From positions 1-64,000 of the forward strand of contig NZ_PKRO01000004.1 of the NCBI RefSeq assembly GCF_002855495.1: a stretch of DNA of 64,000 bases. Reading direction: 5' to 3'. The DNA comes from Porphyrobacter sp. TH134. Lineage in GTDB: Bacteria > Pseudomonadota > Alphaproteobacteria > Sphingomonadales > Sphingomonadaceae. Numbering within the stretch: position 1 is the stretch's first letter; every line of letters starts with the position of its first letter. The notes under the pieces were generated by a model. That model worked only from the letters and a program-made list of their open reading frames with translations, was not told where the DNA came from and did not search any database. A program made the translations under genes and the position numbers. Positions 1 to 9,725 of the stretch are shown here, piece by piece.

Positions 1-44
1 CGCTCACGCACCTCAGGGGAAAACTTGTTCGTTGTCTTGCTCAT
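1..44 (-). CDS. IS3-family transposase OrfA, N-terminal fragment
   Basis: The minus strand from 44 reads MSKTTNKFSPEVRER and runs off the window edge. This opening is characteristic of the HTH-containing OrfA of IS3-family elements, which binds the IS ends and is extended by programmed frameshifting into the DDE transposase OrfAB. Only 14 codons plus 2 bases are visible, so it is unknown whether the transposase is intact. Confidence 0.75.
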   Translation of the reverse strand, partial: MSKTTNKFSPEVRE

Positions 45-97
45 CGTAGACCCTTCCTCTCAGGAGTTAGGGCCTCCGGCAATCCCGGGGCGGTTCA
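1..97 (-). mobile_element. End of an IS3-family insertion sequence (partial)
   Basis: Read on the minus strand from position 97, the sequence opens TGAACCGCCCCGGG, a TG-starting, GC-rich terminus of the kind seen at IS3-family ends. About 50 bases further in, an ATG at position 44 opens a reading frame that starts like IS3-family OrfA transposases. The element continues off the left edge, so the second end and the target duplication cannot be seen. Its insertion point at 97/98 falls at the 5' end of a small winged-helix gene. The IS3 assignment comes from recalled family features, not from a search. Confidence 0.8.
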
Positions 98-315
98 CCC
101 GAGCCGATCTTGAGAGTGCCATTCTCGAGTATCTAAAGACTCGACCGGACGGTGCGATCAATAACCAGATTGCAAGGGATCTTGGCCTTGAGTCTGATTT
201 CGAGGGGCGCCAACAAAACTATCTAAGCTATTGGTTATTAGGCGGACTCATGAAGCGAGGTTTGGTAAAGCGCGAGACGATCGGCGGTAAAAAGCCTTTT
301 AAAATAAATGATTAA
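98..315 (+). pseudogene. Small winged-helix-like protein, 5' end replaced by the IS
   Basis: An open frame runs through the IS end into this gene, but its only upstream starts (such as TTG at 25) lie inside the IS. The native part encodes about 72 residues, with RADLESAILEYLKTRP followed by NNQIARDLGL and a GGLMKRGLVKRE segment. This looks like a winged helix: a recognition-helix-like stretch, then a basic wing ending GGKKPF. The native start codon appears to have been lost to the insertion, so the gene is probably broken or expressed only as an IS fusion. It converges on the downstream endonuclease gene and overlaps its end by 17 bases. Such wHTH modules often accompany Mrr-type enzymes; a functional link here is inference. 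Confidence 0.55.
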
Positions 316-1159
316 TTGAGGTGAAGGGCTGGCCATCTTCTGCCGCGCGTCTAGCTTTTCTTTCGACGGCTTCATGTAATCCGATGTTACGTTCAAGTAT
401 TTGGCTTAAATCTAAGCCGTCCATACAGATTGTTTTTTTACCTCGGCCAAAACTCTCCAAGGCACCTTCTGAAAATCCGCAATAACTTACAAAAAGACCG
501 CGGGCCCAAGCTGCCTTTTCATTCAACTTGCCTTCAAAGTCACGAAGATCCTTGGCGTCGGTCAACTGCGACTGCCATTTAGCCTCCAAAAGATAGGTCT
601 CTCCCTGTAGAACGAAGCTCCCGTCGATCTGCTCGCCTCTATTGCGGAATGACGCGCGTGGCTGCAATCCAAACAGATTGAACAAGCGTGTCAAAAACGC
701 TTCAAATTCATAACCTCGCCTTTGCGGCGGGAGAGATGATAGCATGAGCAGATCGTTCTTTAATGACGCAATTTTTTGATGGTCAGGGACAGCATTGTTT
801 TTTGGCACTTCGCCAGTTTTTTGCAGTTTGCCCAACCGTTCCAATAGACTGAAATACTTACGCTCCGATCCGGCGACGGGATCAGGCCGACCTTCTAATA
901 GGTCGCGACGAACTTCCCATAACGCGCTCAATAGCTTGGTTGCGGTAGCGTCATCGGCCAATTCCAAAAAGCGACGGAGGCGCTTTCCCTTCGATCCGCC
1001 GTGAGTCGCATACACCGGATCATCAATATCTACTTCGAGTTCGGCATAAAAAAACTGTGAAAACGTCCGATCAGAAAAGTCGAGAACAAAGCCGGGGCCA
1101 CGGAGGTAATCCACAAGCGCGGCCAGGGTTCTGTAGTCCATCTCTTTGAGGCTGCTCAT
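299..1159 (-). CDS. PD-(D/E)xK restriction-type endonuclease (Mrr-like)
   Basis: This 286-residue protein has a C-terminal half with the layout of an Mrr/PD-(D/E)xK nuclease. A helix with the motif RRGYEFEAFLTRLF is followed by QIDGSF (Asp179) and the catalytic strand LLEAKW (Glu192, Lys194). The first 130 residues are a separate, largely helical region I do not recognise, possibly target recognition. No methyltransferase or helicase partner lies nearby, so a type IV (modification-dependent) or orphan enzyme is more likely than a classical R-M system. The G+C is clearly below that of the rest of the window and an IS sits beside it, both suggesting recent transfer. The fold call is firm; the substrate is unknown. 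Confidence 0.75.
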   Translation of the reverse strand: MSSLKEMDYRTLAALVDYLRGPGFVLDFSDRTFSQFFYAELEVDIDDPVYATHGGSKGKRLRRFLELADDATATKLLSALWEVRRDLLEGRPDPVAGSERKYFSLLERLGKLQKTGEVPKNNAVPDHQKIASLKNDLLMLSSLPPQRRGYEFEAFLTRLFNLFGLQPRASFRNRGEQIDGSFVLQGETYLLEAKWQSQLTDAKDLRDFEGKLNEKAAWARGLFVSYCGFSEGALESFGRGKKTICMDGLDLSQILERNIGLHEAVERKARRAAEDGQPFTSINHLF

Positions 1160-1386
1160 GTCGATACGTTAGACTGTCGTCATTTAGCGGATCAAGTTAC
1201 CTCCGCGTTGAAGGCCGAAAATGCATCACGCATCTGTTGACAAAGTGGTTGTTCTAAAAGCGGCCGCGGCCATGACATCGAACGGGTCGGCTGACGCCGC
1301 CCACCAGCCGAGGGCGGTGATGCGCTGGCGCGCACCGGCTTGCAGCTCCACGCCCAACCCCGCAGAACACCCTCGCTCGCCCCTCC

Positions 1387-1424
1387 ACCATCCTGCGGAT
1401 GGTCCCCCTCCCCTGTAGGGGAGG
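1387..1424. repeat. Two adjacent GC-rich hairpins
   Basis: ACCATCC/GGATGGT (1387-1393 with 1397-1403) forms one perfect stem. CCTCCCCT/AGGGGAGG (1407-1414 with 1417-1424) forms a second, four bases later. The second matches the palindrome family seen inside ligA, inside ispE and around the DUF559 gene. The rest of the 284-base gap between the endonuclease and the next gene (1160-1443) shows no gene or clear promoter. The hairpins lie just beyond the stop of the minus-strand gene ending at 1444 and could help end its transcription, but no T-run follows. Confidence 0.7.
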
Positions 1425-1443
1425 ATTGGCGCGCCTTTGCTGC

Positions 1444-2364
1444 CTAGGGGTCAAAGTTTTCATCCTTCAACGTCCACGCCGTCTTCGGCGGCGGTGCAGG
1501 TTCAGGCTTGCCGTGGGACCAGCCCTCGGGCGGGTGACGGTTTTCCTGTTCCGCCGCTGTGTGCTTTGGCGGGGGGAGGCGCTTTGCCTCGGGCGGATCG
1601 AAGTGGTTGCTCGCTGCGTCCCACCGCACATCGAGCACCGCGCGGGTCTTGGCGTCGGCGTTCATGGCGGCAAGGTCGCGGTCGCGCGAGGCGATGAACC
1701 CTGCCCAGGCGGCGCGGGTTTCTTCGCTGAGGGCGGCCCAGCGGTGTTCGGCTTCGCGCTGGAAGCGGCGGCGGATGTCCTCGATCTTGCGGTCGATGCT
1801 GCGGCGGATATCATCGACCGACACGTAGCCCTGCTCGGCCTCCCATTCCTTGCGCCATTGCTTTTTGAGCCGTTCGAGCTCCATCTTGTCGACGGCGTTC
1901 ATCGCCTTGGGCTTGCCTTCGGCGAAGCGGTCGGGCGCGCGGTTGCGCAGGATGAACATCAGCAGGCGATCGTTGTAGCGGGTGCGGGTGCCGATGAGTT
2001 TGCCGTAGGAGTAGAGCGGTTCCTCGACGCCGTTGAGGGCGCGGTCCATCACCACGTCCTCGATCCGCTGCACGCCGAGGCTGAGCGCGGCCTCCCACGC
2101 GGCGCGGAAGCTTGTCGCGCCCGGTTGGCGGCGCAGGTGGTAGGCACCGCGCTCGGCCATATCGACCGCCTTGCATGCGGCGGCGACCGAGCCGGTGTCG
2201 GCCAGCGCCTCGATAAAGCTGCGCTGGCGCTCGGGCGTCCAGCCGTCGTGGCGTTCGCACTGGCGGGGCACGGGGGTGAAGGGGGGCAGCTCTCCCGCAG
2301 GAACGGGGAGGCGGGCGGAGCGGGGGTCTTTGCGGCGGGTCATTCTTGTTGTTTCCTCGCTCAT
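1444..2364 (-). CDS. Terminase-small-subunit-like HTH protein, function unknown
   Basis: This 306-residue protein carries an N-terminal domain (about residues 40-100) with WTPERQRSFIEALADTGSV, AACKAVDMAERGAYHLRRQ and FRAAWEAAL. This resembles the helix-turn-helix region of phage terminase small subunits and related chromosomal HTH proteins. A second conserved block has RALNGVEEPLYSYGKLIGT and NDRLLMFILRNRAPDRF. The C-terminal third is charged and coiled-coil-like (about 160-230), then a proline-rich tail. No capsid, portal or large terminase gene is nearby, so this is probably a domesticated, lineage-conserved DNA-binding protein rather than prophage. I recall similar hypothetical proteins in sphingomonads but cannot assign a role. 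Confidence 0.7.
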   Translation of the reverse strand: MSEETTRMTRRKDPRSARLPVPAGELPPFTPVPRQCERHDGWTPERQRSFIEALADTGSVAAACKAVDMAERGAYHLRRQPGATSFRAAWEAALSLGVQRIEDVVMDRALNGVEEPLYSYGKLIGTRTRYNDRLLMFILRNRAPDRFAEGKPKAMNAVDKMELERLKKQWRKEWEAEQGYVSVDDIRRSIDRKIEDIRRRFQREAEHRWAALSEETRAAWAGFIASRDRDLAAMNADAKTRAVLDVRWDAASNHFDPPEAKRLPPPKHTAAEQENRHPPEGWSHGKPEPAPPPKTAWTLKDENFDP

Positions 2365-2523
2365 GCTGGCTGCGCCAGCGTCGCTGCGGGCGGGCAGTCG
2401 CCCTTGCGGTCGCTGCGCAACCGGTTTGGATCACAGATCGGCCGAGTAGGAAAATGTGGGCGGGCGGCGGCAGGGGTGCAGCTTCACTTGGCGTTCAGCG
2501 CGGGGCTGGCTATAGGGGCGGCC

Positions 2524-3318
2524 ATGCAAGCCAAGCTCACCACCCGCCTCATGCAAGCAGCGCTCGCCGCTGGCACTCTTGCGACCCTGTCCGCCTGTGC
2601 CGGAAGCACCGAGGGCAAGGACGTCGCCTATGTCGCGCGCGATGTCGAATCGCTCTACGCCTCGGCGCAGGAACGCCTCGACAAGGGCAATACGCTCCAG
2701 GCCGCCGCGCTGTTTGACGAGGTGGAGCGCCAGCATCCCTATTCGCCCTGGGCCCGCCGCGCGCAGCTGATGAGCGCCTTCAGCTATTACATCGCGCGCG
2801 ATTACAACAAGGCGATCCAGAACGCGCAGCGGTTCCTGTCGATCCACCCGGGCAACAAGGACGCGCCTTACGCCTATTATCTGATTGCGCTGTCCTATTA
2901 CGAGCAGATCAGCGACGTGAACCGCGACCAGAAGATCACCGAGCAGGCGCAGACCGCGCTGCGCGAGGTCAACCGGCGCTTTCCCCAGACCGAATATGCC
3001 GCAGACGCGCGGCTGAAGCTTGACCTTGTCGCCGACCACCTCGCGGGCAAGGAAATGGAGATCGGCCGCCACTACCAGCGCATGGGCCTGTGGCTTGCGG
3101 CGGATATGCGGTTCCGCAACGTGGTCGAAAAGTTCGACACCACCAGCCACACCGCCGAAGCGCTCTATCGCCTGACCGAAAGCAGCCTTGCCCTGGGCGT
3201 TCCGGCCGAAGCGGTGAAGTATGCCGCAGTGCTGGGGGCCAATTACCCCGGTTCCGAATGGTACGAGCGCGCCTTCAAGCTGGTGGACAAGAACGCGAGC
3301 GGTGTCACCGCGTCCTGA
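2524..3318 (+). CDS. bamD: Outer membrane assembly lipoprotein BamD
   Basis: BamD is the TPR lipoprotein of the BAM complex that inserts beta-barrel proteins into the outer membrane. The 264-residue product starts with a basic, hydrophobic signal ending in the lipobox LSAC (Cys25). Tetratricopeptide repeats follow, visible as AAALFDEVERQHPYSPWA, AFSYYIARDYNKAI and YAYYLIALSYYEQI. Length and layout fit alphaproteobacterial BamD/ComL. The frame is open far upstream, but only the ATG at 2524 gives a lipoprotein signal. A second ATG at 2551 would shorten the signal. The gene stands alone and does not share an operon with recN, from which the Stealth gene separates it. Confidence 0.93.
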   Translation: MQAKLTTRLMQAALAAGTLATLSACAGSTEGKDVAYVARDVESLYASAQERLDKGNTLQAAALFDEVERQHPYSPWARRAQLMSAFSYYIARDYNKAIQNAQRFLSIHPGNKDAPYAYYLIALSYYEQISDVNRDQKITEQAQTALREVNRRFPQTEYAADARLKLDLVADHLAGKEMEIGRHYQRMGLWLAADMRFRNVVEKFDTTSHTAEALYRLTESSLALGVPAEAVKYAAVLGANYPGSEWYERAFKLVDKNASGVTAS

Positions 3319-3455
3319 TTGCCGCAGAGGCGTGCCTGCGCGTGCGCGGGCGGGCGGGGCCATCCGTCATATGATTGACATCTGCGCCGCGCCGCGCCAA
3401 GGGCCGCGCCGTCTTGTTCTATCGTGGCAGACCCAATCCTTGCCCGGCAGGACCT

Positions 3456-4412
3456 ATGACCACTTCCATCGACGCGGCGCGGATCGACGCGGTCATCACC
3501 TGGGTTGATGGCGATGATCCCGCGCACAGCGCCAAACGCCGGCGCTATCAGCCCCATGCCCCGCGCAACGCCAATGCGGTCAACCCGCACCGCTGGGCCT
3601 GCAATGACGAACTGAGCTATTGCCTGCGGTCGATCGCCAATCATGCGCCGTGGATCGGGCGGATCTGGATCATCACCGACGCCCAGACGCCCGACCTGTC
3701 CGCCCTTCCGGCCAGCCTGCGCGGCCGCATCACGATCATCGATCACCTGACGCTGTTCGCCGGCCATGAAAGCGCGCTGCCGACCTTCAATTCCCTCGCC
3801 ATCGAAACGCTGCTGTGGCGCATTCCCGGGCTGGCGGAACGGTTTGTCTATTTCAACGATGATGTGTTTCTGACCGGGCCGCTGGCACCGGACGACGTGT
3901 TTCGCGGCCGCGCGCCGGTGCTGCGCGGGCATTGGGTCGATCAGCGCGCGATTGCCGCGGATCCTGCCAGCCGTGATGATCCCACGCTCCTCCATGCCCT
4001 GACGCAGATCAATGCGGCCGCGCTGGCGGGCTTTGGCGCCGAACGCATGTTCCGGGCCGCGCATGTCGTCCATCCGCTGCGGCGATCGGTGCTGGCACAG
4101 TTGTACGATCAGCACCGCAGCAAATTCATCGCCAATATCGGCCACCGCTTCCGCTGCGTATCGCAATTCCTGCCGCAAGGCCTGCACAACCATGCCTGCA
4201 TCGCGGCGGGCGAGGCGGTGGTGCACACGGCCGACGATCACTTGCACCTGCGCACCGGCGCGGTGCATGATTACCCCCTGCCGCAGGTGCGCGCCTATCT
4301 GGCCCGCGCGCTGAAGCCGCAGTTCAAGTTCCTGTGCGTCAATGATCTGCCGCAGGTCGAAGCGGCGATCCCCGATACCCGCGACTGGATCGAGCGGGCC
4401 ATCGCGGCATAA
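3456..4412 (+). CDS. Stealth-family (CPS/hexose-1-phosphate) phosphotransferase
   Basis: Stealth proteins transfer sugar-1-phosphate groups during capsule or exopolysaccharide synthesis. The 318-residue product shows the family blocks. IDAVITWVDGDDP (about residues 8-20) is region 1. NDELSYCLRSIANHAPWI and IWIITDAQTPDL form region 2. FVYFNDDVFLTG carries the acidic motif. SKFIANIGHRFR and the following histidines form the later block. I place the start at the ATG at 3456, preceded by CAGGA; an earlier TTG would add a non-conserved 27-residue leader. It may serve the same surface-polysaccharide biology as the exosortase-type cluster at the right edge, but the two are 55 kb apart. Donor and acceptor sugars are unknown. 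Confidence 0.85.
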   Translation: MTTSIDAARIDAVITWVDGDDPAHSAKRRRYQPHAPRNANAVNPHRWACNDELSYCLRSIANHAPWIGRIWIITDAQTPDLSALPASLRGRITIIDHLTLFAGHESALPTFNSLAIETLLWRIPGLAERFVYFNDDVFLTGPLAPDDVFRGRAPVLRGHWVDQRAIAADPASRDDPTLLHALTQINAAALAGFGAERMFRAAHVVHPLRRSVLAQLYDQHRSKFIANIGHRFRCVSQFLPQGLHNHACIAAGEAVVHTADDHLHLRTGAVHDYPLPQVRAYLARALKPQFKFLCVNDLPQVEAAIPDTRDWIERAIAA

Positions 4413-4507
4413 CCGCAAGATTGCCGCGCCCGCACCGCCAAGGCTTGGGGATTGGAGGTCTTTGCGCAGGTGACGCGCCCGCGCGGCTGCGCTATTCCGG
4501 CTCACCC

Positions 4508-6175
4508 ATGCTGACCCGGCTTTCGATCCGCAATATTGTCCTTATCGAAGCGCTCGATCTCGATTTCGCGCGCGGACTTGGCGTGCTGACGGGGGAGACG
4601 GGGGCGGGCAAGTCGATCCTGCTCGATGCGCTTGGCCTGATCCTGGGCGACCGGGCGACCAGCGGCCTGGTGCGCAGCGGCGAGGACAAGGCCAGCGTCA
4701 CCGCCAGTTTTGATTTTGCCCGCCTGCCCGCCGGGATCGCCGCCGCACTGGATGATGCCGACATTGCCATCGAACCGGGCGAGCCGCTGCTGATCCGGCG
4801 GCAGATCAAGGCCGATGGTGGGTCCAAGGCTTTCATCAATGATGCGCCCGTCAGCGTCGCCCTGCTGCGCGAACTGGCACCGATGCTGGTGGAACTGCAC
4901 GGCCAGCATGATGACCGCGGGCTGGTGAACCCGCGCGGCCACCGGCTGCTGCTGGACCGTTATGCCGGGACGGACGCTGCGGGGATTGAGCGCGCCTATG
5001 CCGATTGGGCGCGCACCGAAGCGCAGCTGGCCGACGCGCGCAGCGCGGTCGATCAGGCCAAGGCCGATCAGGATCTGCTGATCGCCCATCTGGCAGAACT
5101 TTCGGCGTTGGAGCCGGTCGCGGGCGAGGAAGCGCGGCTCGCCGGGGCGCGCGCCGACATGCAGAAGGGCGAGAAGCTCTCCGACGATCTCGAAACCCTG
5201 CGCCATCTGTGGGACGGATCGGATTCGCCGCTGGCGGCCTTGCGGGTCGCGGCGCGCAAGCTCGACCGGATCGCCGATCAGCACCCCTTGCTGACCGAGG
5301 CGCTCGCCGCGCTCGACCGGGCGGTGATCGAAGCGAGCGAGGCGGAAGACAAGCTGCGCCTCGCCGCCGAAACCCTGGTGCATGATCCGCACGAGCTGGA
5401 ACGCGCCGAAACCCGCCTGTTCGAACTGCGCGCCGCCGCCCGCAAGCACCGCTGCGAGGTTGATGACCTGCCCGAACTGATGCGCACCATGCGCGCCCGA
5501 TTGGACGCGATCGAGGGCGGGGAGGCGCAGCTGGACGCGCTCGAAGCCGCCGCCAAGGACGCGCGCAAGGCCTATGTGGCCGCCGCCGAGGCCGCGCACA
5601 CGGCGCGGGTGGCCGGCGCGGCCAAGCTGGATGCAGCCGTCGCGGCAGAACTGGCGCCCTTGAAGCTGGATGCGGCCCGGTTCCGCACCAGTGTGACCCA
5701 GCTTCCCGAGGACCGCTGGGGGCCAAGCGGCATGGACGCGGTGGAGTTTCTGATTGCGACCAACCCCGGCGCGGATTTTGCGCCCCTGAACAAGATTGCC
5801 AGCGGCGGCGAATTGTCGCGCTTCATCCTCGCGTTGAAGGTCGCCTTGGCCGAACAGGGCGGGGCGGCGACGATCATCTTCGATGAAATCGACCGCGGCG
5901 TGGGCGGGGCGGTGGCGAGTGCCATCGGCGAGCGCTTGGCCCGGCTGGCGGCGCGCGAAGGGCAATTGCTCGCGGTGACGCACAGCCCGCAGGTCGCGGC
6001 GCGCGGCGGGCAGCACTATTTCATCGCCAAGGCTTCGGCTGGCACCGTGACCCGCACCAGCGTGGTGCTGCTCGATCAGGCCGGCCGGCAGGAGGAGATC
6101 GCCCGAATGCTGTCCGGCGCCGAGGTCACGCCCGAAGCCCGCGCGCAGGCCGAGCGGTTGCTGGAGGGGGTGTGA
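4508..6175 (+). CDS. recN: DNA repair protein RecN
   Basis: RecN is an SMC-like ATPase acting in double-strand break repair. The 555-residue product has Walker A GETGAGKS at residues 29-36, a central coiled-coil-rich region, the ABC signature ASGGELSRFILALK and Walker B TIIFDEIDRGVGG, followed by the His-loop region LLAVTHSPQVAA. Length matches the family. The ATG at 4508 directly precedes the conserved MLTRLSIRN opening; upstream in-frame codons are not conserved. Its stop overlaps a GTG that could start the downstream DUF559 frame. In Sphingomonadales recN usually sits near bamD and ligA, as here. Confidence 0.95.
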   Translation: MLTRLSIRNIVLIEALDLDFARGLGVLTGETGAGKSILLDALGLILGDRATSGLVRSGEDKASVTASFDFARLPAGIAAALDDADIAIEPGEPLLIRRQIKADGGSKAFINDAPVSVALLRELAPMLVELHGQHDDRGLVNPRGHRLLLDRYAGTDAAGIERAYADWARTEAQLADARSAVDQAKADQDLLIAHLAELSALEPVAGEEARLAGARADMQKGEKLSDDLETLRHLWDGSDSPLAALRVAARKLDRIADQHPLLTEALAALDRAVIEASEAEDKLRLAAETLVHDPHELERAETRLFELRAAARKHRCEVDDLPELMRTMRARLDAIEGGEAQLDALEAAAKDARKAYVAAAEAAHTARVAGAAKLDAAVAAELAPLKLDAARFRTSVTQLPEDRWGPSGMDAVEFLIATNPGADFAPLNKIASGGELSRFILALKVALAEQGGAATIIFDEIDRGVGGAVASAIGERLARLAAREGQLLAVTHSPQVAARGGQHYFIAKASAGTVTRTSVVLLDQAGRQEEIARMLSGAEVTPEARAQAERLLEGV

Positions 6176-6693
6176 TTTTGCAGGACGCAAGGCACGCCCC
6201 CCCGACCCTCTTCGTTAGGGAGGAAGGGGAGAGGTGGCCCAAAGCCCCCTCCTCTTTAGAGGAGGGGGTTGGGGGTGGTGGCGTCTCACCCGAAACGCTC
6301 AAAGCCCGCGCCCGCGCCATGCGCAACAACCCGACCGAACCGGAAAAGCGCCTGTGGGCAGCCCTGCGTGACAGTCGCCTTGCCGGTTTCAAATTCCGTG
6401 GTCAGGACGTGATCGGCCATCGCATCGTCGATTTTTTCTGCCCGGCGCGCGGTGTTGTGATCGAAGTGGACGGCGATACGCATCATGCTGAGGTCGACGC
6501 GTTGCGTGACGCGCAGATGCTGCGCCAGTTCGGTTTCCGGACTGTGCGTTTCACTAACGGGGATGTGATGCGCAATCTGGAAGGGTGCCTGACGCGGTTG
6601 TGCAATGTTCTTGATGATACGCCTGAGCGTTGGGCTGGCCGGGTTCGTCACCACCCCCCGACCCCCTCCTCTGAAGAGGAGGGGGAGAAGTGA
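6172..6693 (+). CDS. DUF559 (Vsr/PD-(D/E)xK-like) nuclease-domain protein
   Basis: The frame gives 173 residues, of which about 48-150 form a DUF559 domain. It opens RARAMRNNPTEPEKRLWAAL and continues FKFRGQDVIGHRIVDFFC, then VVIEVDGDTHH and FRTVRFTNGDV. The domain resembles very-short-patch-repair endonucleases: the Asp of IVDF and the Glu of IEVDG fit the catalytic positions. The first 40 residues and the last 15 (HHPPTPSSEEEGE) are translated palindromic repeat, so the functional protein may begin at the ATG at 6320. The GTG at 6172 overlaps the recN stop. The stop overlaps the GTG of the next gene by four bases. DUF559 genes are widespread and mobile, and their biological role is not established. 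Confidence 0.75.
   Translation: MILQDARHAPPTLFVREEGERWPKAPSSLEEGVGGGGVSPETLKARARAMRNNPTEPEKRLWAALRDSRLAGFKFRGQDVIGHRIVDFFCPARGVVIEVDGDTHHAEVDALRDAQMLRQFGFRTVRFTNGDVMRNLEGCLTRLCNVLDDTPERWAGRVRHHPPTPSSEEEGEK
6241..6281. repeat. Palindromic repeat, copy 1 of 3 around the DUF559 gene
   Basis: CCCCCTCCTCT (6245-6255) and AGAGGAGGGGG (6258-6268) make a perfect 11-bp stem with a 2-base loop. It is followed by TTGGGGGTGGTGG. The unit lies inside the annotated 5' part of the DUF559 frame. Confidence 0.9.
6650..6686. repeat. Palindromic repeat, copy 2 (inverted)
   Basis: ACCACCCCCCGA leads into CCCCCTCCTCT (6662-6672) and AGAGGAGGGGG (6675-6685), so the flank lies on the opposite side from copy 1. 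It encodes the last residues of the DUF559 protein. Confidence 0.9.
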
Positions 6694-7637
6694 GCCGAGC
6701 GGCTAAAAGCCCCCTCCTCTTCAGAGGACGGAGTTGGGGGTGGTGGAGTGCCATACCTTTCCTCTTCCTCGCGGTCGGCTGCGCGCCCACTCCCGCGCCC
6801 GAGCAAGCCTCGCAGCCCGCGCAGCCCAATAACGCGACCTACGGCACCGATGCCAACCTCAAGCCTACCCCGCCCGACGCTACCTTACGCTATGCCGACC
6901 ACCCGCGCGGCTTTGCCGAATTGCGCCTGCCGGCTGGAGATGGCCCGTTCCCGCTCGCGGTGATCTATCACGGCGGGTGCTGGAAAACCGGCATCGCCAG
7001 CCAAGCCTATATGGCCCCGCTCGCCACGCGCTGGCAGCAGCTCGGCATCGCCACGCTCAATGTCGATTACCGCGAGGTCGGCGATGGCGGGGGGTGGCCG
7101 GGGTCGTTCGCGGACTGGGCGGCCTCGGCGCAGCTGATTGATGAGGTTGCGGCGCGCTATCCCATTGACCGGGCGGCGGTCACGCTGGTCGGCCATTCAG
7201 CAGGCGCACTGCCTGCGCAGTGGCTGGCGGCGCGGCAGGGCGCGGATGGGCCGGTGGGCGCGCGCGAACCGCTCACTGTCCGCGCAGGCCTTGTGCTCGA
7301 CGGGCCGGGCGATGTCGGGGCGGAGCGGGAAGGTTTCGATACATTGTGCCAGTTTGCGGCGGTCGATCCCTTTATCGGCGGGGAGTCTCAGCGCTTTCCG
7401 GAGCGTTACAAGGCGATCTCGCCTGCGACCACCGCACCGCGGCTGGCGCAGGTGCTGTTTGTGCAGGCAAAGCTGCCCGCACCATCACGCGCCACGCAGG
7501 CGGCCATGGCATCCGGCGGTGCGAAGGTGACGGTGCGCGAGAATATCGGCGCGAGCCATTTTGCGATTATCACCCCCGGCAACCCGGCCTATGCGGCGAA
7601 TGAGGCTGCGATGCTGGCGGTGCTGAAGGGCGAGTGA
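6690..7637 (+). CDS. Alpha/beta-hydrolase lipoprotein
   Basis: This 315-residue product is probably a secreted esterase or peptidase anchored as a lipoprotein. A hydrophobic stretch (about 20-30) ends LAVGC with Cys31. The hydrolase fold shows the oxyanion segment YHGGCW, nucleophile elbow GHSAG, a probable acid in the GPGD region or beyond, and the catalytic His in ASHFAI near the C-terminus. The GTG start overlaps the DUF559 stop in GTGA, suggesting coupled translation. The first 19 residues are encoded by palindromic repeat copy 3, making an unusual RGRSWGWW leader ahead of the signal core. Substrate unknown. Confidence 0.8.
   Translation: MSRAAKSPLLFRGRSWGWWSAIPFLFLAVGCAPTPAPEQASQPAQPNNATYGTDANLKPTPPDATLRYADHPRGFAELRLPAGDGPFPLAVIYHGGCWKTGIASQAYMAPLATRWQQLGIATLNVDYREVGDGGGWPGSFADWAASAQLIDEVAARYPIDRAAVTLVGHSAGALPAQWLAARQGADGPVGAREPLTVRAGLVLDGPGDVGAEREGFDTLCQFAAVDPFIGGESQRFPERYKAISPATTAPRLAQVLFVQAKLPAPSRATQAAMASGGAKVTVRENIGASHFAIITPGNPAYAANEAAMLAVLKGE
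6705..6746. repeat. Palindromic repeat, copy 3 (degenerate)
   Basis: AAAAGCCCCCTCCTCT is followed by TCAGAGGACGGAG and TTGGGGGTGGTGG. It is in the same orientation as copy 1, with two mismatches in the right arm. It encodes about residues 6-19 of the next lipoprotein, before its signal-peptide core. Confidence 0.88.

Positions 7638-9724
<2,087 letters not shown>

Positions 9725-9725
<1 letters not shown>

Noticed and set aside
25..1159. Toxin-antitoxin pair made of the small wHTH frame and the nuclease
   Set aside because: They are convergent, not co-directional, and the small gene lacks its own start because of the IS.
1399..2523. Long open frame upstream of and in frame with bamD
   Set aside because: It runs antisense to the terminase-like gene, lacks a recognisable domain, and would bury the lipoprotein signal of BamD. 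It is a high-G+C open frame.
4502..6190. 562-codon frame antisense to recN
   Set aside because: Composition is that of a reverse-strand shadow (rich in Arg, Gly, His, Gln) without motifs, while recN on the other strand is certain.
6241..6746. Possible CRISPR array from three similar repeats
   Set aside because: The copies are irregularly spaced, one is inverted, each is itself a palindrome, and no cas gene is nearby.
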